Assembly: GCA_013289765.1 (NCBI GenBank)
Contig: JABCZI010000001.1
Coordinates: 434,001 to 498,000 of the forward strand
Length of the DNA stretch: 64,000 nt
From: Acidobacteriota bacterium
Lineage (GTDB): Bacteria > Acidobacteriota > Terriglobia > Terriglobales > Acidobacteriaceae
Direction of reading: 5' to 3'
Shown: piece after piece, positions 46,159 through 53,609 of the stretch
How positions within the stretch are numbered: position 1 is the stretch's first letter
How the letters are laid out: every line of letters starts with the position of its first letter
Program-made: the position numbers and the translations under genes
Notes under the pieces: model-generated
Database searches by the model: none
Seen by the model: the letters and a program-made list of their open reading frames with translations, nothing else
What the model was told of the DNA's origin: nothing

Positions 46159-46209
46159 CACTGTATAGTCCAAACAAAACTTTGCCTTCTGCCGCACTTT
46201 GCTATTATG

Positions 46210-46238
46210 TTGACATTGTGAACATAACAATGTATAAC
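46210..46238 (+). promoter_or_regulatory. sigma70-type promoter with second operator-like repeat
   Basis: TTGACA (46210) and TATAAC (46233) are separated by 17 bases, a near-consensus promoter for the gene at 46291. Within it ACATTGT and ACAATGT form an inverted repeat with a seven-base spacer, and ACATAACAATGTATA (46222-46236) is a direct repeat of the motif at 46153. A regulator bound here would block RNA polymerase. Confidence 0.7.
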
Positions 46239-46290
46239 TTATCAAGTCACCGGGCCCCCTTCCGCATTTCAAATATCCAGGAGTTGCTTG

Positions 46291-47082
46291 ATGTATTCAT
46301 GGGAGAACCCTGACGATCGCGTGGCCATCGTCACCTTGAATTCCGAATTACGCCACGCCCAGCTGGAATTGCTTAGCGCGCATTCCGCTGCACATCAGCT
46401 CCGTGTTCGTTTTTCCGCAGAGGATCTGGCCCGCTTCGGCCAGCGCGATATCCTGCGCAAGTCCGTGCACGCGGCCCTAGCGCTCAGCGAGTATTACTCA
46501 TCCATCGAAAGGAAAATTCCTGCTGCGGAAGCCGCCTCCGAAGCTCCAACGCGGTTGAGCGAAGACCGTATCCTCGAAGCTATAGATTTGGTCTGTTCCT
46601 TTCTCCGCGAGCAGCGTGAACGCTACTTCCATTCCGCCGCCCCGCTCACGCAGCACCAAAAAGCGCTCATTGGCGGGTACTTTTCGCCCGACATGCTTGA
46701 GCGCGTGCAAATCGTTAAACTCGACGGATCCCGCGTTCCCAACCCGCCTTTTTACGAGCAAGCCAGAGCCTTGGGCTTTACGAGCCTGCCTGAAATTACT
46801 CACATGCACTCCCTGACCTTTCTCGATGTCATCGTCTTCAACGAAGCGGTGACCGAGCGCACCTTGTTTCATGGCCTGGTGCATGCCGTCCAGTTTGAAC
46901 TCCTCGGCCTCGCACGCTACTCCAGTCTCTTCGTGCGCAGCTTCGTAAACACCAGACTCCATTTTTCTGTGCCGCTTGAAGCCCACGCGTTTTCGCTCGA
47001 ATCAAAGTTTGTGGGAACACCCGCCCATCTTTTTTCCGTTGAGGATCAGGTTCGGCTGTGGATGAAACAGGGGCGTTACTAA
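46291..47082 (+). CDS. uncharacterised protein with HGLVH metallopeptidase-like motif
   Basis: A 263-residue soluble protein. The N-terminal half is helical. The C-terminal half has VTERTLFHGLVHAVQFELLG, which has the spacing of the zincin HExxH motif but with Gly in place of the catalytic Glu. PLEAHAFSLESKF follows about 35 residues later at the place a third ligand is expected. It may be a catalytically dead or altered member of a DUF4157-like zinc peptidase group. AGGAG precedes the ATG at 46291. It is controlled, presumably, by the divergent TetR gene. A hairpin terminator follows 120 bases downstream. Confidence 0.7.
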   Translation: MYSWENPDDRVAIVTLNSELRHAQLELLSAHSAAHQLRVRFSAEDLARFGQRDILRKSVHAALALSEYYSSIERKIPAAEAASEAPTRLSEDRILEAIDLVCSFLREQRERYFHSAAPLTQHQKALIGGYFSPDMLERVQIVKLDGSRVPNPPFYEQARALGFTSLPEITHMHSLTFLDVIVFNEAVTERTLFHGLVHAVQFELLGLARYSSLFVRSFVNTRLHFSVPLEAHAFSLESKFVGTPAHLFSVEDQVRLWMKQGRY

Positions 47083-47205
47083 CCAACTCGGCAGATTCAC
47101 TTTTCCGAAGCCACCCAACTTCGGATCTGATGTCCTCCTCAGGAGGGTTCCCGGGATGAACTAAGCGGGCCGGAAACCTCAAAGTTGTTCCACCCCCACG
47201 CTGCA

Positions 47206-47233
47206 AGGGGACGGCGCAAGCCGTCCCCTGTTG
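47206..47233 (+). terminator. GCAA-tetraloop hairpin terminator
   Basis: AGGGGACGGC pairs perfectly with GCCGTCCCCT around a GCAA tetraloop (10-bp stem). The T-rich GTTGTTTTAT follows on the plus strand. It lies between the HGLVH-motif gene and the convergent sigma-factor gene and should end transcription of the former. Confidence 0.75.
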
Positions 47234-47270
47234 TTTTATCTCCCCACCCTGAACCTTTTCTGAATCGCAG

Positions 47271-48551
47271 TCACCGCGGATCTGGTGGCCCCGCACGTCC
47301 TCCGCATTCTTGAACGCGCTCCAGCAGCAGTTCGCGCTCGCGTGCATTTTGTGTGAGCGACGCCGCACGCGCAAATTCCGCGCGAGCTTCATCGAAGCGG
47401 CTTAGCTTTTTGAGGAGGTCGCCGCGCACGCTGGGCAACAGATGATAGTTCCGCAGTGACGGCTCTCCGATCAGCGAATCTACAAGTTCAAGTCCAGCCG
47501 CCGGACCGAAGGCCATTGCGACCGCAACGGCGCGATTCAGTTCAACCACCGGCGAAGGACTGACCTGGGAAAGTTCGTCGTAGAACGTCACAATGCGGTG
47601 CCAGTCAGTTTCCTCCGGCGTACGTGCTCGCGCATGACACGCTGCGATCTTAGCCTGTAATGCATATGCACCCGGCGCGGCGCCCATTTTTTCCGCATCT
47701 TCGAGCGCCGCAAGCCCACGCCGGATAAGCAGCTGATCCCAGTGCGCCCGGTTCTGATCAAAGAGTAGGATCGGCTCTCCCTTCGGCCCCGCACGCGCCT
47801 TCGAACGCGACGCCTGAATTTCCATCAGTGCCACGAGCCCGTGCACCTCCGGCTCTCGTGGCGCAAGCCCGGCCAGGATGCGTCCCAGCCGCAGCGCTTC
47901 TTCACAGAGCGCCGGCCGCATCCAGTCGTCACCGGCAGTCGCCGAATAGCCTTCGTTGAAAATGAGATAGAGCACCCCGAGCACCGACGACAGCCGCGCC
48001 CCTAAATCACTTCCGCGCGGAACTTCGAAAGGCACGCGCTTCTCGGCAAGCGTTCGTTTGGCCCGCACGATGCGCTGCGCAATGGTCGGCTCCGGAACCA
48101 GGAAAGCACGCGCAATCTCCTCCGTCGTCAGCCCTCCAAGCAATCGAAGCGTGAGCGCAACCTGCGCCTCGGTTGAAAGCACCGGATGACACGAGATGAA
48201 GACCAGCCGCAGCAGATCGTCGCCCACATCGTCATCGAGAGCCGAATCCAGATCAGGCACGGCCATCTCTTTCGCCGCAAGGTCGCGGCCTAACTCTTCA
48301 TGCTTGCGGTCCAGCCGCGTGTTTCGCCGGAAGTGATCGATGGCGCGATGTTTCGCCGTAGCCATCAGCCATGCGCCCGGATTGTCCGGGACCCCGGACT
48401 CCGGCCACTTCTCCAGCGCCGCCACCAGCGCATCCTGCGCCAGATCTTCGGCGAGCCCAATATCGTGCACGATCCGCGTCAGCCCGGCGATGAGCCGGGG
48501 CGACTCCATCCTCCAGACCGCGTCGATTGCGCGATGTGTATCGGTGGCCAT
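47271..48551 (-). CDS. ECF42-type sigma factor
   Basis: A 426-residue sigma factor with the sigma-70 region 2 (AEDLAQDALVAALEKWPESG), region 4 (EAQVALTLRLLGGLTTEEIA, ARAFLVPEPTIAQRIVRAKR) and a long C-terminal domain (about residues 190-420) containing the YLIFNEGYSA motif. That tail and the DGPF genes directly upstream define group ECF42. The C-terminal domain is a required regulatory part in characterised members and contains TPR-like helices. The ATG at 48551 is chosen over a GTG three codons upstream. It lies last in a four-gene operon. Confidence 0.9.
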   Translation of the reverse strand: MATDTHRAIDAVWRMESPRLIAGLTRIVHDIGLAEDLAQDALVAALEKWPESGVPDNPGAWLMATAKHRAIDHFRRNTRLDRKHEELGRDLAAKEMAVPDLDSALDDDVGDDLLRLVFISCHPVLSTEAQVALTLRLLGGLTTEEIARAFLVPEPTIAQRIVRAKRTLAEKRVPFEVPRGSDLGARLSSVLGVLYLIFNEGYSATAGDDWMRPALCEEALRLGRILAGLAPREPEVHGLVALMEIQASRSKARAGPKGEPILLFDQNRAHWDQLLIRRGLAALEDAEKMGAAPGAYALQAKIAACHARARTPEETDWHRIVTFYDELSQVSPSPVVELNRAVAVAMAFGPAAGLELVDSLIGEPSLRNYHLLPSVRGDLLKKLSRFDEARAEFARAASLTQNARERELLLERVQECGGRAGPPDPR

Positions 48552-48608
48552 CACTGCCACCGATCACATCACGCTTTAGTCCATCAATGCAAGCCAGAAC
48601 GCCCGCTG

Positions 48609-49013
48609 TTATGAAGCCTGCTTCTGCGCTGTGAGCGATGGCCCTTTACAGGAAAAATCTTCCGGCCCGAAGATCTGCCGAACTTCCGTCTCGCCTTCCC
48701 AGCCCGGCCAATGTTTCTTATGAAGTTCCATAAAGTGCACCGCTCCTTCGATGGCCTCTTCCTTCGACTTCAACTCAAACTCCGCATAGCCGCCAATCAC
48801 TTCCTTGGCTTCGGTGAAAGGCCCGTCGGTTACCTTGATCTGCCCGCCCGAAAGGCGAACCCGCGTGCTCTGCGCCAAGGGAGCAAGTCCCCCGCTTCCG
48901 CGAATCGTGCCCGCTTTCACCGCTTCTTCGTGGAGTTTCGCCATCGCGTCCATCAGTGCCTGTGGCGGAGGACCCGAGAGTTCCGCATGCTTGACCATCA
49001 TCATGAATCGCAT
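48609..49013 (-). CDS. DGPF/YciI family protein (first of two)
   Basis: A 134-residue protein with the DGPF signature in KVTDGPFTEAKEVIGGYAEF, the ferredoxin-like YciI fold. Paralogous to the next gene upstream. In ECF42 clusters these are the expected partners. Their role is not biochemically established, but they may bind a small molecule and are often the target genes of the sigma factor. The start is ATG (MRFMMMVKHAEL). Spacing to the sigma gene is about 57 bases. Confidence 0.9.
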   Translation of the reverse strand: MRFMMMVKHAELSGPPPQALMDAMAKLHEEAVKAGTIRGSGGLAPLAQSTRVRLSGGQIKVTDGPFTEAKEVIGGYAEFELKSKEEAIEGAVHFMELHKKHWPGWEGETEVRQIFGPEDFSCKGPSLTAQKQAS

Positions 49014-49129
49014 CGTCTTTTCTCCTTTTTATTTCTTCTTTCAAGCCAGATTTTCAGAAACTGCGTCGATCAAAATCCGGCTCTATAAGAACGTCGAACC
49101 AATCACTACGAAATCGACACAGCCCTAAA

Positions 49130-49555
49130 TTATTTTTGTCGAGCCATCTGCTTGCGTTGCCGCTCTTCCTGCTCCCGCAGTTCCGGCGTGAACTCCGCAC
49201 CAAAATCCTCCGGCTCGAACACCTGCCGAATCTCAATCTCCGACTCTCCCTCGAAAGGATTCGGACAGCGCTTCACCCACTCTACCGCCTCTTCCATCGA
49301 CCGCACCTGCCACAACCAGAACCCCGCGATCAGCTCCTTCGCCTCAGTGAACGGCCCGTCGATCACACTCCGTTTCGCGCCCGAGAAGTGCACGCGCTTC
49401 CCGTTCGAACTCGGCTTCAGCCCTTCCCCGGCCAGCATCACCCCGGCCTTCACCAGCTCTTCGTTAAACTTTCCCATCGCCTCGATCAATTCTTTCCGCG
49501 GCATGACGCCCGACTCAGAATCTTTCGTGGCCCTCACCATCACGATGCATCGCAT
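49130..49555 (-). CDS. DGPF/YciI family protein (second of two)
   Basis: A 141-residue paralogue with DGPF in VIDGPFTEAKELIAGFWLW. The N terminus MRCIVMVRATKDSESG follows GGAG. The C terminus has a basic, Gln/Arg-rich helix (ELREQEERQRKQMARQ) absent from the sister protein. Gap to it is about 116 bases, to the membrane-protein gene upstream 32 bases. Confidence 0.9.
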   Translation of the reverse strand: MRCIVMVRATKDSESGVMPRKELIEAMGKFNEELVKAGVMLAGEGLKPSSNGKRVHFSGAKRSVIDGPFTEAKELIAGFWLWQVRSMEEAVEWVKRCPNPFEGESEIEIRQVFEPEDFGAEFTPELREQEERQRKQMARQK

Positions 49556-49587
49556 TCCCGTCTCCTTATTCCGGCTGAGATTTACTT

Positions 49588-49950
49588 CTACTTTAACGTC
49601 GAACGCCCGCCGGCGGGATCGACACCTTCACCATCTTTTTTTAGCAGGGACGCGCCTTCATCCGCCCTGCCATCCCGCGACAACACCGCTCCCGCCATCA
49701 CCAACACCAGCGGCCAGGACGCTATCACTACCTGCTCGACAAAATCCTGCAGAAATCGGCGCTCACCTGCGGAGGCCCGCGCTACTCGCGACGCCGCAAA
49801 GATGACAGCCGGCACGATCCCCAAGGTCCTAAAAACATTTCCCCACAAAACCGCGGCCCGATCAAGATGTTCAAACAAAATAAACGCGCCGGCCGCAACC
49901 AGTCCTACCCCTGCAATGAATTTAGCGCGCTCGAAACATGTGCATCGCAT
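49588..49950 (-). CDS. small membrane protein at the head of the ECF42 cluster
   Basis: A 120-residue protein with two to three hydrophobic segments (FIAGVGLVAAGAFILFE, TLGIVPAVIFAASRV, ASWPLVLVMAGAVL). The start MRCTCFERAKF follows a strong GGAGGA. It is probably a new small inner-membrane component; the first three codons match those of the DGPF gene downstream, suggesting a common promoter-region duplication. No family is recognised. Because it is first in the operon it may respond to the same signal as the sigma factor. Confidence 0.65.
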   Translation of the reverse strand: MRCTCFERAKFIAGVGLVAAGAFILFEHLDRAAVLWGNVFRTLGIVPAVIFAASRVARASAGERRFLQDFVEQVVIASWPLVLVMAGAVLSRDGRADEGASLLKKDGEGVDPAGGRSTLK

Positions 49951-50057
49951 TGGCCCATCCTCCGTGGAAGCCCGTTCCCCGCCTCCACTTACTCGTCGAA
50001 CGGCCACTCACAAGATCGACAGGATTGAATTATTTTTCTACAGCATCAGCCATGCTC

Positions 50058-50097
50058 GTGTGGAGCGGACACTCTTGTCCGCTGCCTTTGACCCTGA
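50058..50097. repeat. 40-bp dispersed repeat, copy 1
   Basis: GTGTGGAGCGGACACTC followed by TTGTCCGCTGCC and TTTGACCCTGA is repeated at 51112-51151 with a single mismatch. The core AGCGGACA/TGTCCGCT is an 8-bp hairpin. GC-rich self-complementary segments (GCGGCGCTTCAGCGCCGC and CGCGGCTTCAGCCGCCG) follow within 90 bases. Confidence 0.85.
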
Positions 50098-50225
50098 TCT
50101 TGATTTTGATCTCGCAAGTCCCGCGCACGGACCCAGGCAATCCCGTGGAAGAGCGGCGCTTCAGCGCCGCGTAAAGCCCTAACGAATGCACCGCGGCTTC
50201 AGCCGCCGAGGTGCGCCCCTGAAAT

Positions 50226-50822
50226 TCAGGTCGCCCAAGTACGGTAGTCGGTGCGAATTCCCGTTCCGCCGAATTTCCATCGGAAAAAACGCGCCGCCAG
50301 CACAAACGGAGCTGTCCAGCCCGCGTGATTTACAACTGAAAACCGGGGACTGAGCACCCGCTCTTCCGCGCAGGCCTGAATGTGCGCGATCGTCCCAGGC
50401 GCTTCTCCGCACAACAAATGCCACGCCTCCTGATACCTCCGATACTTCGCCCTCTCCAGCTTCGGATACAACCCCACACTCCACATCCCGCGAATTATTT
50501 TCTCCGGCAGGATGAACCACACATCCTCCGGAATCACATACGCCGCAACAAACTCAAACGACCCCTTCTTATACGGACCTTTGCTGTCCTTCAGCGTGCA
50601 CGAATACCCCGATACCCCTTCCTTGAATATCGTGGACTTCACCTGCACCCTCACAATCCGATCCCCCTGATCCACCGTAAAGTCGTAACCAGACGACTCT
50701 CCCCAAGGCATCGCCAAATGCAGCCCCCGCTCAATCGCCCGCGCCGCAAACACCAGCTCCGCCCACTCCCCGCGCCTCTTGCAATTCTTGATCACTCGCC
50801 CTGCCCACCGATTTTTTCGCAT
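50226..50822 (-). CDS. possible PD-(D/E)XK-type nuclease-like protein
   Basis: A 198-residue protein. The central segment SGYDFTVDQGDRIVRVQVKS fits the D-x(n)-(E/Q)xK core of PD-(D/E)XK nucleases of the group-I-intron/PDDEXK_5 type, with Gln where Glu is usual. The N terminus is basic (RKNRWAGRVIKNCKRRGEW). GGGAGGAG precedes the ATG at 50822; the frame extends upstream to 50939 but is not needed. The C terminus (NHAGWTAPFVLAARFFRW) is hydrophobic and untypical. The call is moderate: fold plausible, function not proven. Confidence 0.55.
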   Translation of the reverse strand: MRKNRWAGRVIKNCKRRGEWAELVFAARAIERGLHLAMPWGESSGYDFTVDQGDRIVRVQVKSTIFKEGVSGYSCTLKDSKGPYKKGSFEFVAAYVIPEDVWFILPEKIIRGMWSVGLYPKLERAKYRRYQEAWHLLCGEAPGTIAHIQACAEERVLSPRFSVVNHAGWTAPFVLAARFFRWKFGGTGIRTDYRTWAT

Positions 50823-51015
50823 ACCGCTCCTCCCGTAAACTTCGCCGCAACCCATAAACCTTGTCATTCCGAGCCGCTCGCAGCCGCGCCGAGCGCGGAG
50901 AGAGCGAGCGAGGAATCTGCTGTTCGCTCTACGCCCCAACGAAAAACGCGGCCCTCAGTGGCCGCGCAATTCTTGGAACTTACTCCACTTTTACATGTCG
51001 ATGGACGATCGTAAA

Positions 51016-51047
51016 GTCTACTAAAGTAGACGTCTACTTTAGTAGAC
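51016..51047. repeat. 32-bp perfect palindrome
   Basis: GTCTACTAAAGTAGAC is followed directly by its exact reverse complement GTCTACTTTAGTAGAC. Each half is itself a near-palindrome (GTCTAC, TAAA, GTAGAC), so the hexamer GTAGAC or its complement occurs four times at fixed spacing. It lies 194 bases upstream of the reverse-strand nuclease-like gene start. Confidence 0.9.
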
Positions 51048-51068
51048 ATGCTCCTGTGATGCTGGGTG

Positions 51069-51101
51069 CCCCATTTCTCGCGTCCTTTGCGAGAAGTGGG
51101 G
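51069..51101. repeat. hairpin repeat
   Basis: CCCCATTTCTCGC pairs with GCGAGAAGTGGGG (one wobble) around GTCCTTT. No T run follows on either strand. It is adjacent to the second 40-bp repeat copy and probably belongs to the same composite repeat. Confidence 0.7.
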
Positions 51102-51111
51102 ATTTTCGATT

Positions 51112-51151
51112 GTGTGGAGCGGACACTCCTGTCCGCTGCCTTTGACCCTGA
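51112..51151. repeat. 40-bp dispersed repeat, copy 2
   Basis: Same sequence as 50058-50097 except CTCCTGT in place of CTCTTGT. The two copies flank the nuclease-like gene in direct orientation about 1 kb apart, an arrangement that could support deletion or mark an insertion. Confidence 0.85.
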
Positions 51152-51455
51152 CCGGGAAGGGCACGAGTTCACTCGTGCCGACCGCGCGCCCCAAAAAAGA
51201 AACCCGGCTTCAGTCGCTGAGGTATCCGTCCATAACTACTCTGTCATCCTGAGGCGCGTTGTTTGCGCCGAAGGACCCCTGCACTCTTATCCGAATTCCA
51301 GCCGCCTCACGAAGTTCTCCCCGCATCGCCGGGATCTGAGAGTCGTCGGAGAATACCCAAGCACGACGCGACCGTGGAATCACACCCTTCAAAAAGCTAA
51401 GGGTCGGGCACCGGCACCCGGCAAATCCCACCCTTCAAAGAACGAACCGACGAAT

Positions 51456-52325
51456 TTACGAGGGCTTCACGATAAATTGAAAGAGTTTGTAAGTGTTCGT
51501 AAAGACTTCCGTTTCAAACTTCCAGCAGCGACCGCCAGAAGCTTCGACCGTGAGCTCCTGCTCGACGACATCCTTCCGAAAAAGACCAGTCCCGAAAAAG
51601 TCGGATCTTCTCAGCGCGTCGCCGGACTCCAACCCGGAAAAATATATCTTGCGGAAACTTGGGGAGGTAATGGTGTATTGCAGGGTGAACTCTTGCTCCT
51701 CATCGGAATGTTCATTGGATGTCTTCGGCACCTGGTCGGAAACGATCAACGCAACCGGTAATAGGTGGCGTTCGGTGTAGCGCCTCAATGCCGACTCATA
51801 TGAGGCTCCGTACTGAGGCGCAAGCTGGAGAACCGTCTTGACTGAGGTTGGTTGGTCTAGTGACTCTCTTGTAAATCGCTGCCCCTGAAATAGCAATTCG
51901 GCGGCAATTTCATTTGCTTCTCGCTCCATTCGGATCTTCGTCCACCAACTCAGCGTGGCGTCGGTATCCGCGTGGACATTGACGTTAAACAGTTTTCGAC
52001 GATGTTCTTCCGAGATGAAGTGACCGATTTCATGGAAAATGCCAAACCTCTTCCGCTTCTCGTTGAGGCCTGACTGTGTAACAACCACGCGATCATTAAG
52101 GCTGAGGGCAGCGCGTATCTCCGGTGTTTTGTTGCCTTGCTTCGGGAGAAAATCCACCTCGTGCATGAAGTCGAAACTGAGCTGCTTTAGATCCAAGAAG
52201 TCGAGGATCCTGTCTTCATCGGTCGGCAGTTTAGTCGCCCCCGCCTCGTCGAGCAGTGCCTCGACGACTTCTTCGCGGGCCGGCATCTGAAGAGCATTTT
52301 CGCTACTTGTTCGAAACTTGGTCAT
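51456..52325 (-). CDS. ImmA/IrrE family metallopeptidase
   Basis: A 289-residue protein with the zinc motif HEIGHFISEEHRR near residue 105 and an upstream DRVVVTQSGLNEKRKRFGIF strand, typical of ImmA/IrrE. In phage and integrative elements this protease cleaves its partner XRE repressor and thereby switches genes on. Its start overlaps the repressor gene by 23 bases, so the two are translationally coupled. The C-terminal part (about residues 190-289) is not conserved with known members and may be the sensor. Confidence 0.88.
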   Translation of the reverse strand: MTKFRTSSENALQMPAREEVVEALLDEAGATKLPTDEDRILDFLDLKQLSFDFMHEVDFLPKQGNKTPEIRAALSLNDRVVVTQSGLNEKRKRFGIFHEIGHFISEEHRRKLFNVNVHADTDATLSWWTKIRMEREANEIAAELLFQGQRFTRESLDQPTSVKTVLQLAPQYGASYESALRRYTERHLLPVALIVSDQVPKTSNEHSDEEQEFTLQYTITSPSFRKIYFSGLESGDALRRSDFFGTGLFRKDVVEQELTVEASGGRCWKFETEVFTNTYKLFQFIVKPS

Positions 52326-52665
52326 TTTTTCGTTTGATTAGTTCCGCCAGTTTTTTCCGCGTCACGTCGTCGAGTGGAACAGTTGACAGGGTCGCAACGG
52401 TCTCCGCTCCGCGTTCAGGCTGTCGCAGGCGCTTTACATACTCGCGAGCCGCGTCGGTTGGGCCAACAGGAGTCTCCGTCTCCGGATAGAAATACGTTAT
52501 TGGAACTCTGAAGAAGTCCGAGAGCCTCCTCAGCAGATCTCCACGGGGAATATTTTCTTGGCTCTCGAGGCTGGACAGGGTCGTTGGCGGAATTCCCAAG
52601 CCCTCAGCTACCTCCCGCTGTGAACGACCACGGCGCAAATCGCGTAGTCGTTGTCCGAAATTTGC
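52303..52665 (-). CDS. XRE-family repressor (ImmA partner)
   Basis: A 120-residue helix-turn-helix regulator: FGQRLRDLRRGRSQREVAEG, then IPPTTLSSLESQENIPRGDL and LLRRLSDFFRVPITYF. The C terminus (PLDDVTRKKLAELIKRKNDQ) is helical. GGGAGGACC precedes the ATG at 52665. As in ICEBs1 ImmR/ImmA, the repressor gene comes first and the protease follows with an overlap. A palindrome (52793-52815) 128 bases upstream is the probable operator, placed to also control the divergent small gene at 52884. Confidence 0.88.
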   Translation of the reverse strand, partial: ANFGQRLRDLRRGRSQREVAEGLGIPPTTLSSLESQENIPRGDLLRRLSDFFRVPITYFYPETETPVGPTDAAREYVKRLRQPERGAETVATLSTVPLDDVTRKKLAELIKRKNDQVSNK

Positions 52666-52792
52666 CATGTTGGTCCTCCCGATTGTGGTCTGTACCTGAG
52701 ATTGTGCCACATCATTGACGATACGGAAACCCCAATGCGAATCTAAGTGGTTGATAAATAAGGAACAAGATTACAGGAGTACATATGCGAAA

Positions 52793-52815
52793 TTTTCGTT
52801 GACTATAAACGAAAA
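52793..52815. promoter_or_regulatory. operator-like inverted repeat
   Basis: TTTTCGTT and AACGAAAA flank seven bases (GACTATA). The site lies in the divergent gap between the XRE repressor and the gene at 52884, so one bound dimer could affect both transcripts. A TTGACT is inside it but no good -10 is seen. Confidence 0.6.
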
Positions 52816-52883
52816 ATAAGTCACTATTCGTGGTGCGGGGATCGCAAGGCACTGCGATAAGAATACTATCAAAAGGAGCCAAC

Positions 52884-53237
52884 ATGGCCATCAATGTGGA
52901 GACGAGCAACCCACAAGGCTTGCTCGACGCTATCAAGAGGAAGATCGACCAGAAACACATCCAGACCTGGGAGTACGACAAAGACGGCGATTTCACTCAC
53001 AGTGCCGTCCAGTGGAACAAGAGAGCTTGGCTCCGCCCCTCGGTAGGACTCGCCTCGCTGAAGCTGACGACGCTTCCAACGACCAACGGCAATGTCACCA
53101 CAGAACTCTACGCCATTTATCACGGGCGTTTCGTTGAAATGCTGCTGGCACACTTTGATGGATTGTTCACAAACGCGGAAGCAAGTGCGATGCCCATGGG
53201 AGCGGACATTGTAACCGGCTCACGGGTCGCGCAATAG
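52884..53237 (+). CDS. small protein of unknown function
   Basis: A 117-residue protein with MAINVETSNPQGLLDAIKRK and a central WEYDKDGDFTHSAVQWNKRA segment. It has no signal peptide or membrane segment. AAGGAG precedes the ATG at 52884; an earlier TTG/GTG start is not needed. It is divergent from the XRE/ImmA pair and followed by a DUF2188 gene in the same direction, 63 bases later. I cannot assign a family; the context suggests an effector or a partner under the repressor's control. Confidence 0.6.
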   Translation: MAINVETSNPQGLLDAIKRKIDQKHIQTWEYDKDGDFTHSAVQWNKRAWLRPSVGLASLKLTTLPTTNGNVTTELYAIYHGRFVEMLLAHFDGLFTNAEASAMPMGADIVTGSRVAQ

Positions 53238-53300
53238 ACATGGCTCCGTGAAGATGACATGTGAACTATTCTCGCGCTGAGGGGGAAGGAGTTACCGCTA

Positions 53301-53498
53301 ATGAGCAAGCACCAGGAGGTTTTCGTCATTCACCATCAGAACGGTTGGGCCGTGACAAAACCCAACGCCGATAGAGCATCCGCTGTTTTGGATACCCAAG
53401 CCGAAGCAATCGAAAGGGCCCGGGAAATCTCCGACGGCGGCACAATTCACATCCAGGGTAGAAATGGGAAGTTCAGAACTGAAACACCATTTGACTGA
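53301..53498 (+). CDS. DUF2188 family small protein
   Basis: A 65-residue protein with VIHHQNGWAVTKPNADRASA followed by DTQAEAIERAREISDGGTIH and a terminal GRNGKFRTE segment, the exact DUF2188 pattern. GGAAGGAG lies upstream of the ATG. Members are short, often paired with other small genes in mobile or regulated patches, and have no proven function. Confidence 0.85.
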   Translation: MSKHQEVFVIHHQNGWAVTKPNADRASAVLDTQAEAIERAREISDGGTIHIQGRNGKFRTETPFD

Positions 53499-53609
53499 AG
53501 GTGGGCAGCCCGTACATTCGTATCTCTAGCGGTGAAGACCCCCGCTAGAGAAGCAAACGGAGCGGCCTGCGCCGCCCCGGCGGGAGAACTGAACACTGGG
53601 CCAGAGCCC

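Larger units (their letters stand above)
50823..51455. other. repeat-rich gap without a convincing gene
   Basis: About 630 bases with several short hairpin repeats: GTCATTCCGAGC near 50866, a 32-bp palindrome, the hairpin at 51069-51101, the second 40-bp repeat copy, and CACCCTTC units near 51385 and 51428. A forward frame crossing it (51066-51761) runs through the repeats and is not credible. It acts as a repeat cluster and is a likely site of past insertions. Confidence 0.6.

Noticed and set aside
49136-50182. 348-codon forward frame
   Set aside because: Antisense to the DGPF and membrane-protein genes of the ECF42 operon.
51066-51761. 231-codon forward frame
   Set aside because: Runs through hairpins and repeats and then antisense to the ImmA gene.
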